In this document: piece after piece, positions 1-7,659 of the stretch | Numbering within the stretch: the first letter of the stretch is position 1 | Layout: each line of letters begins with the position of its first letter | Origin: Thermoplasmata archaeon | GTDB taxonomy: Archaea > Thermoplasmatota > Thermoplasmata > Lutacidiplasmatales > UBA184 | Direction of reading: 5' to 3' | Assembly: GCA_030037815.1 (NCBI GenBank) | Contig: JASHPZ010000032.1 | Coordinates: forward strand, 1-32,107 | Length of the DNA stretch: 32,107 nucleotides | Program-made: the position numbers and the translations under genes | The notes under the pieces: generated by a model | The model's database searches: none | Told to the model about the DNA's origin: nothing | The model's input: only the letters and a program-made list of their open reading frames with translations

Positions 1-741
1 GGCGGCCCCCGCGCGCAGGGCCCGCAGCGCCCCCGCCGGCAGTCGGCCGGCGAGCGAGTACGTCCGCACCACCGCCCGCGCGTCGCGGAACGTGGTCCGG
101 TCGGGAGTGGTGGGCCCCGACGCGATGTCCTCCGGGGGGTCGCCGACGACGTCCGAGATGGCAAGGGTCCCGAACCGTCGCGCGCGCAGGCGCTCGACCA
201 GGCGCCCGCCCTTGACCTGCGAGAGATGGCGCCGGATCGTGTTCATCGCGCCGATCGGGGCGCCGGAGTCGAGGAGGACCGCGGTCGCGCGGGCCAGGTC
301 CTCGGGGGTGACGGAGGGGATCGGCGCCTCGACCGAGGCGGACCCGCCGCCCGACACCAAGAACAGGACGACGTCCCGTGCGTCGGTGGCGCCCACGTAC
401 TCGAGCAACCGTGCGCCGGCGCGGAAGCTCCCGGGCCCGGGGACGGGGTGGTTCCCCTCGCACCGCTCGACGGGTCCCGCGGGGGGAGGGTACCCCGCGG
501 GGTAGAGCGCCAGCCCTTTCGTCCGGGGGCCCAGGAGCCCGAGCGCCGCGTCGGCGAGGGCGCCGGCGGCCTTGCCGAGCGCGACGACATGGGCCGAGCC
601 TCGGGGTCCGGGACGGAGCAGGCTCCCGCCGAGCCGGAACCCGCGGCCGACCGCCGTGACGTGGGTGCGCACGACGGTGCGCGGGTTCACGGCCCGGATC
701 GCCGCGAGCGCGATCGCCCGCGCGTCAGAATCGGGGTGCAT
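1..741 (-). CDS. Glycerate 2-kinase (GckA/MOFRL family), C-terminally cut by the window edge
   Basis: This is the N-terminal 247 codons of a glycerate 2-kinase, which phosphorylates glycerate to 2-phosphoglycerate in the non-phosphorylating or branched Entner-Doudoroff routes known in Thermoplasmata. The frame is open from an ATG at 741 to base 1. Family signatures are easy to read: an HVVALGKAAGALADAAL segment near the N-terminus, the glycine-rich LVSGGGSAS, NTIRRHLSQVKGGRL, and SDVVGDPPEDIASGPT. These match the DUF4147 N-terminal domain; the C-terminal MOFRL domain would lie outside the window. The ATG lies inside the end of the upstream oxidoreductase gene (17-base overlap), so the two are probably translated from one message together with xerA. 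The start could only move downstream, but HPDSDARAIALAAIRAVNP is typical of the family N-terminus, so 741 is preferred. Confidence 0.9.
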   Translation of the reverse strand, partial: MHPDSDARAIALAAIRAVNPRTVVRTHVTAVGRGFRLGGSLLRPGPRGSAHVVALGKAAGALADAALGLLGPRTKGLALYPAGYPPPAGPVERCEGNHPVPGPGSFRAGARLLEYVGATDARDVVLFLVSGGGSASVEAPIPSVTPEDLARATAVLLDSGAPIGAMNTIRRHLSQVKGGRLVERLRARRFGTLAISDVVGDPPEDIASGPTTPDRTTFRDARAVVRTYSLAGRLPAGALRALRAGAA

Positions 742-1921
742 CTCCGCCCTCGAGCGTGAAGCCGGGTCGGGGAGCGAAGGTCGGGGGCGGGCCCCGGAAC
801 CGACGGGGGTCGACCGGCCGGAGCCGCTCCATTTCGGCCGTTCCCTGGTTTGAGGCGATCGCCGCCGCCAGTCGTTCGGCGGCGCCGCCGGCGCGCATCA
901 CCCCGAAGCCGTTGAACCCGGTGATCGTGTAGAGTCCCGTCGCCTCCGGTACCGGCCCGACCAAGGGATGACGGTCCGGCGTCGACCCGCAGACCCCGGC
1001 CCACGCCCGGACGAGCTCGGCGTCCGCCCAGCCGGGGAACCGGTCGGCGAACGTCGCCGCGAGGTGCTCCACGAACGCGTCGTCCCCTCCGGTGGGGAAC
1101 CGGGTCGGGTCGACCTCGACGAGCTGGGTCCCGTCGCCCGCCAGGATGCGACCGGCCTCCTCGGGGCGGACGTAGACGTCCACGTCGAGGTCGTGGACCG
1201 ACGGGAAATCTCCGCCGGACGGGCTCGAGGGGCGGAGGATCGCGGCCTGGGTCCGGTACGGCGCGAGCGGCACGGGGTGCCCGACCGACGCGAGGAGACG
1301 CTTCGACCAGGCGCCGGCCGCGACGACCGCCGTCGGCGCGATGACCCTCCGTGCGCCGCTCTCGAGCGCCCATCCCGTCTCCGTGCGCGCGAAGGAGCCG
1401 AGCGGTCGTCCGAGGAGGAACTCGGCGCCGGCGACGCGGGCGCTCTCCGCGTAGATCTCGCCGATCGCGCTCGGGGCCACGACCCCGTCGTTCGGGCACC
1501 AGTTGGCGCCGAGGAGGCCGTCGTATCGCCCCCACGGGACCTTGTGGGCGAGTTCTTCCGCGTCGAGCGGCGCGACCGGCACCCCCCACGCGCGCAACCG
1601 GTCCGCGGTGTCCGTCAGGACCCGGGCCGCCGCCGGGTCGCGCGTCCACCGCGCGAAGCCGTTGGCGCGGTAGGCGGCCGGATTCCACCGCGCGGCGAGC
1701 CGGGCGTACTCGGTCTTCGAGTATCGGGTGACCTCGACGTCCCACGGGTCCCACAGCTGCTCGGTGACGATGCCCGCCGCGCGGCCCGTCGCCCCGGCGC
1801 CCGGGGTCTCCGGGTCGAACACCGCGACCGGGCCGACGCCGCGCTCGCAGAGGTGGTGGGCGAGCGCGCACCCGGCGATGCCGGCCCCCAGGACGAGGAC
1901 CTCGACGTGCTCCGCGGCCAC
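725..1921 (-). CDS. FAD-dependent oxidoreductase of the D-amino acid oxidase (DAO) family
   Basis: A 398-residue flavoprotein starting with GTG at 1921. Residues 8-30 form the Rossmann dinucleotide-binding motif (VLVLGAGIAGCALAHHL, then an acidic residue ending the second strand in VAVFDPE). The C-terminus has the DAO signature: WAGVCGSTPDRHPLVGP followed by GLYTITGFNGFGVMRAGG, where the last glycines contact FAD. Family members oxidise amines, amino acids such as sarcosine, glycine or proline, or 2-hydroxy acids; the substrate cannot be told from sequence. The gene sits 24 bases downstream of xerA and overlaps the glycerate 2-kinase start. That suggests a possible job in making or consuming the glycerate/hydroxypyruvate pool, but this is inference from context only. 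No membrane segment or signal peptide is seen. Confidence 0.85.
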   Translation of the reverse strand: MAAEHVEVLVLGAGIAGCALAHHLCERGVGPVAVFDPETPGAGATGRAAGIVTEQLWDPWDVEVTRYSKTEYARLAARWNPAAYRANGFARWTRDPAAARVLTDTADRLRAWGVPVAPLDAEELAHKVPWGRYDGLLGANWCPNDGVVAPSAIGEIYAESARVAGAEFLLGRPLGSFARTETGWALESGARRVIAPTAVVAAGAWSKRLLASVGHPVPLAPYRTQAAILRPSSPSGGDFPSVHDLDVDVYVRPEEAGRILAGDGTQLVEVDPTRFPTGGDDAFVEHLAATFADRFPGWADAELVRAWAGVCGSTPDRHPLVGPVPEATGLYTITGFNGFGVMRAGGAAERLAAAIASNQGTAEMERLRPVDPRRFRGPPPTFAPRPGFTLEGGDAPRF

Positions 1922-1945
1922 CGCGCGGCCCGAGCGGCCGCCGGG

Positions 1946-2860
1946 TTAATACTGCGGCTTCGCGCGCGTGTACGCGTCCCGCAACGCCTGCGTGTCGACG
2001 TGCGTGTAGATCTGGGTCGTCGCCACCGAGGCGTGCCCGAGGAGCTTCTGGATGTACCGGATGTCGCAGCCGCGCGAAAGGAGGGCGGTCGCGAGCGTGT
2101 GCCGCAGCATGTGCGGGGTCACCCGTCGGGAGATCCCGGCCTCCTGGGCGGCTCGTCGCACGACCCGCTCGACCGTCACCGGTCCCACCGGGAACAACCG
2201 GGTCGAGCCCGTGTTCGCGAGCGAGCGGTCCGTCAGGTACCGGTCCAGCGCGGCGCGCGTCCGGTCCTCGAGCACGACCTCGCGGTCCTTGTCACCCTTG
2301 CCGCTGCGGACGTGGAGGACGTTCCGCTCGAACTCGAGGTCCTCGAGCATCAGGTGGCACAGTTCGCCGACGCGGAGCCCGCAGAACGCGAGGACGTGGA
2401 CGATCGCGCTGTCGCGCGGGGAGTCGTGGACGACCTCGAGCAGGCGGTGCATCTCCTCCTCGTTGAGGTAGCGGGGGAGCCGCTCGGGCCGGCGCGGCGG
2501 CTCCAGTTGGTCGGCGGTCGAGAGGCCGAAGCTCCGGAACAGGCACGTCAGGCCGCGGACCGTGGTGTAGAGGGAGTTCTTCGAGTAGTGTCGCTGGAGG
2601 ACGAGGTACTCCCGGAACGCCTCGAGGTCCCGCATGGTCGCCTCCTCGAGCGGCTTCTGCGAGAACGAGAGGTACGTCCGCGCGATGTGGCCGTACTGCT
2701 TCACCGTGCAGGGGCTGCGCTCCTGCGCCTGGAGCATCCGCTGGAACCGGTCGACCATGTCGGTCACGCTGAACGCCGATTCGACCGGAACTGGGCTCCC
2801 GAGCCCCCGCGTCTTTCGGCTCCCGGTCGGCGGGTGCGCGTACGGTGGGGTGGAGGCCAT
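1946..2860 (-). CDS. xerA: Tyrosine recombinase XerA
   Basis: A 304-residue tyrosine recombinase with the usual two-part layout. Residues about 30-115 are a SAM-like, core-binding N-terminal domain (PCTVKQYGHIARTYLSF). The rest is the catalytic domain. Catalytic residues are all visible: Arg163 (CGLRVGEL), the beta-hairpin Lys in SGKGDKDREVV, His250 and Arg253 (HMLRHTLA), His276 (LLGHASV) and the nucleophile Tyr285 (QIYTHV). Archaeal XerA acts alone at dif sites to resolve chromosome dimers. The length and the absence of nearby att-like repeats or phage genes favour the housekeeping enzyme over an integron or phage integrase. The ATG at 2860 is about 30 bases from a TATA-like box, so the message may be nearly leaderless. 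Two genes with no obvious link to recombination follow on the same strand. Confidence 0.92.
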   Translation of the reverse strand: MASTPPYAHPPTGSRKTRGLGSPVPVESAFSVTDMVDRFQRMLQAQERSPCTVKQYGHIARTYLSFSQKPLEEATMRDLEAFREYLVLQRHYSKNSLYTTVRGLTCLFRSFGLSTADQLEPPRRPERLPRYLNEEEMHRLLEVVHDSPRDSAIVHVLAFCGLRVGELCHLMLEDLEFERNVLHVRSGKGDKDREVVLEDRTRAALDRYLTDRSLANTGSTRLFPVGPVTVERVVRRAAQEAGISRRVTPHMLRHTLATALLSRGCDIRYIQKLLGHASVATTQIYTHVDTQALRDAYTRAKPQY

Positions 2861-2885
2861 CGGGCGGTCGTTTTTCGGGGAACGC

Positions 2886-2893
2886 CTCTTAAT
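2886..2893 (-). promoter_or_regulatory. TATA-like box for the xerA operon
   Basis: On the minus strand the sequence reads ATTAAGAG, centred 30 bases before the xerA ATG. This is the most AT-rich stretch in the divergent xerA/thiolase intergenic region on this strand. It fits an archaeal TATA box giving a very short leader. The match to the consensus is weak. Confidence 0.4.
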
Positions 2894-2929
2894 CGTATGC
2901 GCGCAGTGGAACGGCGGCCGGCCCTTCGC

Positions 2930-2935
2930 TAAATA
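2930..2935 (+). promoter_or_regulatory. TATA box for the tRNA thiolase operon
   Basis: TAAATA lies in an otherwise GC-rich context, with its centre 26 bases before the GTG at 2959. At the usual TATA-to-start distance, transcription would begin at or within a base or two of the GTG, so a leaderless message is predicted. This supports the GTG at 2959 as the true start. Confidence 0.6.
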
Positions 2936-2958
2936 GCGACGGCCCGTTCGCCCGACCC

Positions 2959-3891
2959 GTGCGCTGTTCGGCCTGCGACGCCCCCGCGATCGTCGACCAA
3001 CCGTACCGGGGACGGCACAGCTGCGCCGCCCACCTGACCGCCTCCGTCGACGAACGGTTCCGGCGGGCGATGCACCGCCAGCTCCCGCGGTTCTCGGGCG
3101 GGACGGTCGCCGTGGCGCTCTCGGGCGGGAAGGACTCCGCGGTCGCGCTCCGGCTCACCCACCGCTACTTTCAGCGGCGGCCGACCGTGCGGGTCGTCGC
3201 GATCAGCGTGGACGAAGGGATCGCCGGCTACCGGTCGGCCACGCTCGACGCCGCCCGGGCGTTGACCGCGTCGCTCGGCGTGCCGCACCGGGTCGTGCGG
3301 GCGGCCGAGGAGCTGGGCACGACCACCGACGCGCACGCGGTCTCGGACGCGGCCCCGCCGTGCTCGTACTGCGGCGTCTGGCGACGCCAGCTCCTCAACC
3401 GCGCGGCGCGCACCGAGGGCGCGGACGCGCTCGTGCTCGGTTTCAACCTGGATGACCTCGCCCAGACCGTGCTGATGAACCTCGTCCGCGGCGACCTCGA
3501 CCGCGTGGCCCGGATGGCGCCGCACCGGGTGCGGCAGGCCGGCCTCGTGCCGCGGGTCGCGCCCCTCGCGGACGTACCCGAGCGGGAGGTGTACCTCTAC
3601 GCCCGCGCGTCCGGGATCCCGTTCGACCACTCGGAGTGCCCGCACGCGGGACGGGCGCTCCGGAACCGGTTCCGGGAGATCGTCTGGGACCTCGAGGAGG
3701 CCCAACCGGGAACCCGGCAGTCGCTCCTGCGCACCCACGACCGTCTCGTCGACCTGATGCAGCAGGAAGGGGACGCGGGCGCCCCGCAACGCTGCCGCGC
3801 CTGCGGGGAGCCTGCGTCGAGCGACCTCTGCCGCGCGTGCGAGTACCTCCAGGTCGCTCCCAACCCGTCCCTCGCCCCGGAGGCGCCGTGA
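2959..3891 (+). CDS. tRNA 2-thiolation enzyme, Ncs6/TtuA family PP-loop ATPase
   Basis: A 310-residue adenylating sulfurtransferase of the TtcA/TtuA/Ncs6 group, which thiolates uridine in tRNA (U34 or U54) using a ubiquitin-like sulfur carrier. Seen in order: an N-terminal zinc knuckle (Cys3, Cys6, Cys22, His25); the PP-loop SGGKDS at 55-60; a CSYCGVWRR motif with Cys135 and Cys138; the conserved GFNLDDLAQTVLMNLVRGD; Cys227; and a C-terminal zinc finger (CRACGEP...LCRACEY). Cys135, Cys138 and Cys227 are at the positions that hold the catalytic iron-sulfur cluster in TtuA. The start is GTG at 2959, set by the TATA box. Its stop overlaps the next gene's GTG. Whether it modifies position 34 or 54 cannot be decided from sequence alone. 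Confidence 0.9.
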   Translation: MRCSACDAPAIVDQPYRGRHSCAAHLTASVDERFRRAMHRQLPRFSGGTVAVALSGGKDSAVALRLTHRYFQRRPTVRVVAISVDEGIAGYRSATLDAARALTASLGVPHRVVRAAEELGTTTDAHAVSDAAPPCSYCGVWRRQLLNRAARTEGADALVLGFNLDDLAQTVLMNLVRGDLDRVARMAPHRVRQAGLVPRVAPLADVPEREVYLYARASGIPFDHSECPHAGRALRNRFREIVWDLEEAQPGTRQSLLRTHDRLVDLMQQEGDAGAPQRCRACGEPASSDLCRACEYLQVAPNPSLAPEAP

Positions 3892-4784
3892 GCGACCCGA
3901 CACCGCCGGGCGACCCGCGAGCCTCGGTACGCCGTCGCGTGTTCGTGGTCGGCGCCGGCATCATGGGGAGCGGGATCGCCGCGCAGTGCGCGCTCGCCGG
4001 GTATCCGGTCACCCTCGAGGACGTGTCGGAGGAGCTCGCCCGCAAGGGGCTCGCGAACGTCGGGCGCGCGTTCGACCACGCGGTCTCGCGCCAGAAGCTC
4101 GGGGCCGGAGACCGGGAGGCGGCGCTCGCCCGCATCGACGTCGCGATCGGGCTACGTCGGGCGGACTCCGCCGAGATCGTGGTCGAGGCCGCCCCGGAGA
4201 ACCTCGACCTGAAACGCCGGCTGTTCCACGACCTCGAGGAGGCGGCCGCACCCGGCGCCATCCTGGCGTCCAACACGTCGTCGCTCCCGATCACGGCGAT
4301 CGGACAGGAGTTGAAGGACCCCGGTCGGCTGGTCGGGTTGCATTTCTTCAACCCGGTGCTCCAGATGCCGCTCATCGAACTGATCCCGGGACACCGCACC
4401 CGACCCGACGTCGTCGCCTCCACGCGCGCGTTCGCGGAGAGCTTGGGGAAGACGGTCGTGACGAGCGCGGACACGCCCGGGTTCGTTACGACGCGCGCGC
4501 TCGCCGTCCTGCTGAACGAAGCCGCCTGGATGCTCTACGAGGGCGTCGCGACGCGGGACGACATCGACGCGGCGTACAAGCTCGGCTTCCACCATCCGAT
4601 GGGGCCGTTCGAGCTCGCGGACCTGGTCGGCCTCGACACCGCGCTCGCGATCCTGGACGTGCTCTGGGACGGGTTCCGCGACAGCAAGTACCGCGCCTGT
4701 CCGCTCCTCCGCACGATGGTCTCCGCGAAGAAGCTCGGCCGGAAGACCGGTGAGGGGTTCTACCCCTACCCGGCGCGCCCATGA
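3888..4784 (+). CDS. 3-hydroxyacyl-CoA dehydrogenase (HBD family)
   Basis: A 298-residue NAD-dependent 3-hydroxyacyl-CoA (3-hydroxybutyryl-CoA) dehydrogenase of beta-oxidation or butanoyl-CoA metabolism. The frame is open further upstream, but GTG at 3888 is chosen. It overlaps the thiolase stop as GTGA and places the Rossmann motif VFVVGAGIMGSGIA at about residues 21-34, normal for the family. The N-terminal NAD domain and C-terminal helical domain (HHPMGPFELADLVGLDT, then KLGRKTGEGFYPY) are complete. Judged by spacing against the mammalian enzyme, catalytic Ser131, His152 and Glu164 are present. The usual Asn of the PGFIVNR motif is Thr202 (PGFVTTR). No other fatty-acid genes are adjacent. 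The next gene's ATG overlaps its stop. Confidence 0.92.
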   Translation: MSDPTPPGDPRASVRRRVFVVGAGIMGSGIAAQCALAGYPVTLEDVSEELARKGLANVGRAFDHAVSRQKLGAGDREAALARIDVAIGLRRADSAEIVVEAAPENLDLKRRLFHDLEEAAAPGAILASNTSSLPITAIGQELKDPGRLVGLHFFNPVLQMPLIELIPGHRTRPDVVASTRAFAESLGKTVVTSADTPGFVTTRALAVLLNEAAWMLYEGVATRDDIDAAYKLGFHHPMGPFELADLVGLDTALAILDVLWDGFRDSKYRACPLLRTMVSAKKLGRKTGEGFYPYPARP

Positions 4785-5620
4785 GCTTCGTCAACGACCT
4801 CGCGGACTTCGTCCTCCTGATCCTGGTCGCGCTCATCCCCGCGCTGCTCTACCTGAGCTGGATCCGTCGGGCCGAGCGGGTCGGCACCGAGTCTTGGGGG
4901 AGCCTCCTCGGCGCGTTCGCCTACGGCGCCCTGTTCGCGACGTTCGTCGCCGCGATTCTCGAGACGGTGATCGTCTCGGTCGGGACGTCCGTCAGCCAGA
5001 GCTACCCCGGGCCCGAGTTCGTCTTCCTGAACGGCAACTCCCCGGCGGGGGCGTTCTTCCTCGTCCTCGTGGTCGCCCCGTTCGTCGAGGAGGCGCTGAA
5101 GGGCGCCGGCGTCGCGACGCGCTCGAAACTCATCCGCCGGCTCGCCGACGGGCCGGTGCTCGGTTCCTCGGTCGGGCTCGGGTTCGGGTTCTTCGAGACG
5201 TTCCTCTACGGGCTCGGCGCGTGGGTCGTCGGCGGCCTCGCCGCGGGCATCGCGCTGATCGCGATCCGGTCGGTGTCGAGCGTCCTCCTCCACGGCAGCT
5301 CGACCGGGATGTTCGGCTACGGGTTCGCGCGCTCGAAGTTGAACGCGGGAGGTCCCGGGTCCGGGAGCTACTACCTCCTCGCGGTCGGCATGCACGCGAG
5401 CTTCAACTCCCTCGCGTCGCTCGCGGCGATCCTGCCGTTCCTCGGGATCGGCGGGGTCGCGGTCGACGCGGCCAGCCTGATCGCCCTCGCGGCCGCGATC
5501 GCGTTCGCGATCCTCGCGATCGAGCACGTCCGCGCGATCATCGAGTCGGCGGACTACCCCGCGTTGATCGGGTCGACGCGCTACCGGCCGGCCGCCGGGC
5601 GCCCCCCGTCGGGCCGCTAA
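4781..5620 (+). CDS. PrsW-like intramembrane metalloprotease
   Basis: A 279-residue membrane protein of the PrsW (M82) family within the wider CAAX-protease-like group. It has about eight hydrophobic segments. The family motifs are visible: EEALK with Glu103, Glu104 and Lys107; a following FGFFETFLYG segment; LHGSSTGMFGYGF; and GMHASFNSLAS, supplying the two metal-binding histidines. Bacterial PrsW cleaves an anti-sigma factor. Archaea lack that pathway, so the substrate here is unknown. The ATG at 4781 overlaps the upstream stop (ATGA), indicating translational coupling with the dehydrogenase. The gene ends tail-to-tail with the minus-strand gene, their stop codons overlapping within 5617-5620. 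Confidence 0.85.
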   Translation: MSFVNDLADFVLLILVALIPALLYLSWIRRAERVGTESWGSLLGAFAYGALFATFVAAILETVIVSVGTSVSQSYPGPEFVFLNGNSPAGAFFLVLVVAPFVEEALKGAGVATRSKLIRRLADGPVLGSSVGLGFGFFETFLYGLGAWVVGGLAAGIALIAIRSVSSVLLHGSSTGMFGYGFARSKLNAGGPGSGSYYLLAVGMHASFNSLASLAAILPFLGIGGVAVDAASLIALAAAIAFAILAIEHVRAIIESADYPALIGSTRYRPAAGRPPSGR

Positions 5621-6024
5621 GGCGGGGACGGCGGCGGCGGGTTCGATTCGGAGCGCCGGCGCCACGCCGACTCGCCGATGGAGCGGTAGACCGACTCCGC
5701 CTCGTCCGGCGGCGCGGCCTCGCCCGACTGCCCGACGTCGCGGATGCGGGCCTTCTTGAGGAGCCAGTAGTGGATCCGCCACGTCTTGCCGCGCGAGACG
5801 GTCGCGTCCTCCTCCTCGCTCGTGAGGAGGCCCTCCTCCTCGAGCTGGTAGAACCGGTCGCGGTCCTCGCTCGAGAGCTTGTTGTCGAGCACGGAGTCGT
5901 CGGCGCCGAAGTAGCCGAGCACCATCCGGGCCGTCGGCCGCGCGTCCTGCGCCGGCATCTTGCCGTGCGCGACCAGGGTGCGCTCGATCGCGCGGGTCAG
6001 CTCGGGCTCGGTGATCGACCCCAT
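5617..6024 (-). CDS. Small conserved archaeal protein of unknown function (DUF6015-like)
   Basis: A 135-residue soluble protein starting with ATG at 6024. The first ~90 residues look folded: a helix (ITEPELTRAIERTLVAHG), a MVLGYFG segment, an acidic stretch around FYQLEEEGLLTSEEED, and a basic IHYWLLKKARI. The last 40 residues are a low-complexity tail rich in Ser, Pro and Arg, ending in PPPPSPP. The alternation of a helix pair with a short basic wing-like segment would fit a small winged-helix regulator. I recall similar short Thermoplasmata proteins under DUF6015, but this is from memory and unverified. It faces away from pus10, sharing an AT-rich promoter region, and converges on the PrsW-like gene. 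Confidence 0.7.
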   Translation of the reverse strand: MGSITEPELTRAIERTLVAHGKMPAQDARPTARMVLGYFGADDSVLDNKLSSEDRDRFYQLEEEGLLTSEEEDATVSRGKTWRIHYWLLKKARIRDVGQSGEAAPPDEAESVYRSIGESAWRRRSESNPPPPSPP

Positions 6025-6057
6025 CGTCCTGACCTCGGCGGGGAGGGCCGCGGCGAG

Positions 6058-6063
6058 TAATTA
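6058..6063. promoter_or_regulatory. Shared AT-rich promoter core between the DUF6015-like gene and pus10
   Basis: TAATTA is a perfect palindrome in a GC-rich intergenic region. It lies about equally far (roughly 35 bases) from the divergent starts at 6024 and 6097, so it could serve as the TATA element for both directions, giving leaders of about 10 bases. Confidence 0.45.
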
Positions 6064-6096
6064 GGGTGTCCGGCCCGAGATATCCGTCACGGTCAA

Positions 6097-7347
6097 GTGG
6101 GCGGCCCGGGTCGGCCGGCCGTGGCGACGCCGGTGACGTTCGACCCGTCGCCGGAGGCCCTCGCGGTCGCCCGGCGGGCGCTCGCGCGCGGGCTATGCGC
6201 CGAGTGCTTCGGCCGGCTGTTCGGCCGGATGGGCCACGGCCTGACGAACCCGGAGCGCGCGCAGCGGCTCGCCGCGGCGCTCTCCGAGCCGCTCCCCCCC
6301 GCCGCGTCCCCCTGTCCGGTGTGCGGCGGCGCGTTCGAACGGATCCCGGTCTGGGTCGACCGCGCGCGGCGCGCGACCGAGGGGTACGAGTGGCATCGGT
6401 TCACGTGCGGGTCCCGTTGGGACCCGGAGCGGCTCGCGGGCGAGGAGGCCGTGTGGAGCGAGGTCGGCACGGAGTGGGCCGAGAGCCTCCGTTCGGCGTT
6501 CAACCGGGAGTGGGGGAAGGCGGTCGAGGCGGCCACGGGGGCTTCCGGAGGCCCGGACCGGCCCGACGTCGTCCTCCTGGCCGACCTGCCGGTCGGGCGG
6601 GTCGAACTCACCGTGCAACCGCTCTACCTCCGAGGCCGGTACCGCAAGCTCGACCGCACCCTTCCCCAGACGCGATGGCCGTGCCGACGGTGCGGCGGTC
6701 GCGGGTGCACGACGTGCGGCGGCACCGGCAAGACGTACCCCACCAGCGTCGAGGAGCTCGTCGCGGCCCCGTTCGTGCGCGCGGCCCAGGCGGAAGGGAC
6801 CCGGTTCCACGGGATGGGCCGCGAGGACATCGACGCGCGGATGCTCGGGCGGGGCCGCCCGTTCGTCCTCGAACTCCTCCGGCCGAAGGTGCGGACGATC
6901 GACCTCGCGCCCCCGCTCGACCCGGAGGCCCGCGACCGGGTGGAGGTGGACGGGCTCCGGTTCGCCGTCGCGGAGGAGGTGGTCGCCGTGAAGGAGGCGG
7001 CGCCCGAGAAGAGCTACCGCGTCGGCGTCCTCGGCGACGTCCCGGTGGGAAAGGTTAATGAGGCCCTCGACCTCGCGCTCGCCCGAGCGATCGCCCAGCG
7101 CACACCGACGCGGGTCGCCCACCGTCGGTCCGACCGCGTTCGTACGCGTCGGATCGTCGCGGCGCGACTGGTGGAGGCCGTGGACGGGCGGTTCACGCTC
7201 GACCTGAGGACCGAGGCGGGAACCTACGTCAAGGAGTGGGTGGAAGGAGATGGAGGACGCACCGACCCGAGTCTCGCCGCGATGGTCGGCGTCCCCTTGA
7301 AGATCGAGTTCCTCGACGTCCTCGAGATCCACGATTCGGAGGAGTAG
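6097..7347 (+). CDS. pus10: tRNA pseudouridine(54/55) synthase Pus10
   Basis: A 416-residue archaeal Pus10, which makes pseudouridine at positions 54 and 55 of tRNA, replacing bacterial TruB for this job. The N-terminal half is the THUMP-like accessory domain with zinc-binding cysteines (GLCAECFGRLFGRMGHG, CPVCGGAFERI). The central CRRCGGRGCTTCGGTGKTY is a family hallmark. The catalytic motif GREDIDARMLGRGRPF follows, with the catalytic aspartate probably Asp246. The C-terminal part (DLRTEAGTYVKEWVEGD) is the RNA-binding end of the pseudouridine synthase fold. The GTG at 6097 gives a short leader after the TATA element; an in-frame GTG at 6121 is an alternative that would lose eight residues. 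The rpl21e ATG follows directly after the stop. Confidence 0.95.
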   Translation: MGGPGRPAVATPVTFDPSPEALAVARRALARGLCAECFGRLFGRMGHGLTNPERAQRLAAALSEPLPPAASPCPVCGGAFERIPVWVDRARRATEGYEWHRFTCGSRWDPERLAGEEAVWSEVGTEWAESLRSAFNREWGKAVEAATGASGGPDRPDVVLLADLPVGRVELTVQPLYLRGRYRKLDRTLPQTRWPCRRCGGRGCTTCGGTGKTYPTSVEELVAAPFVRAAQAEGTRFHGMGREDIDARMLGRGRPFVLELLRPKVRTIDLAPPLDPEARDRVEVDGLRFAVAEEVVAVKEAAPEKSYRVGVLGDVPVGKVNEALDLALARAIAQRTPTRVAHRRSDRVRTRRIVAARLVEAVDGRFTLDLRTEAGTYVKEWVEGDGGRTDPSLAAMVGVPLKIEFLDVLEIHDSEE

Positions 7348-7659
7348 ATGGTCAAGAGCTCGAAGGGGTTCCGCTCGCGCTCCCGCGGGACGTTCACGAA
7401 GGAGGTCCGCGAGCGCGGGCTCCCACCGGTGACCCGGTTCCTGCGCGAGTTCGAGATCGGCGAGAAGGTGATCGTCCGCCTCGAGCCGTCCGACCCGCAC
7501 GGCCAGCCGCACCCGCGCTATCAGGGGCGGACGTGCACGGTCATCGCCCGCAGCGGGCGGGCGTACCGCATCGAGTTCCTGGACGGCGGCAAGCGCAAGG
7601 AGCTGGTCGCGACCCCGATCCACCTCGTCCCCGCGGGCGGAGGTCGGCGCGATGCCTGA
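7348..7659 (+). CDS. rpl21e: 50S ribosomal protein L21e
   Basis: A 103-residue L21e, a ribosomal protein shared by archaea and eukaryotes but absent from bacteria. The family start MVKSSKGFRSRSRGTFTKEV and the SH3-like core (GEKVIVRLEPSDPHGQPHPRYQG, then RAYRIEFLDGGKRKEL) are intact. The length is typical. The ATG abuts the pus10 stop, and the gene overlaps rpo4 by eight bases, so expression is coupled to the polymerase subunit as in many euryarchaea. Confidence 0.96.
   Translation: MVKSSKGFRSRSRGTFTKEVRERGLPPVTRFLREFEIGEKVIVRLEPSDPHGQPHPRYQGRTCTVIARSGRAYRIEFLDGGKRKELVATPIHLVPAGGGRRDA

Noticed and set aside
1946-2860. Phage or integron integrase instead of XerA
   Set aside because: There are no att-like repeats, no excisionase, no phage genes and no tRNA insertion site; length and motifs fit chromosomal XerA.
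968-2932. Open frame of 654 codons on the plus strand over the oxidoreductase and xerA genes
   Set aside because: It is arginine/proline/glutamate-rich with no motifs and lies opposite two clear genes; it is a by-product of high GC.
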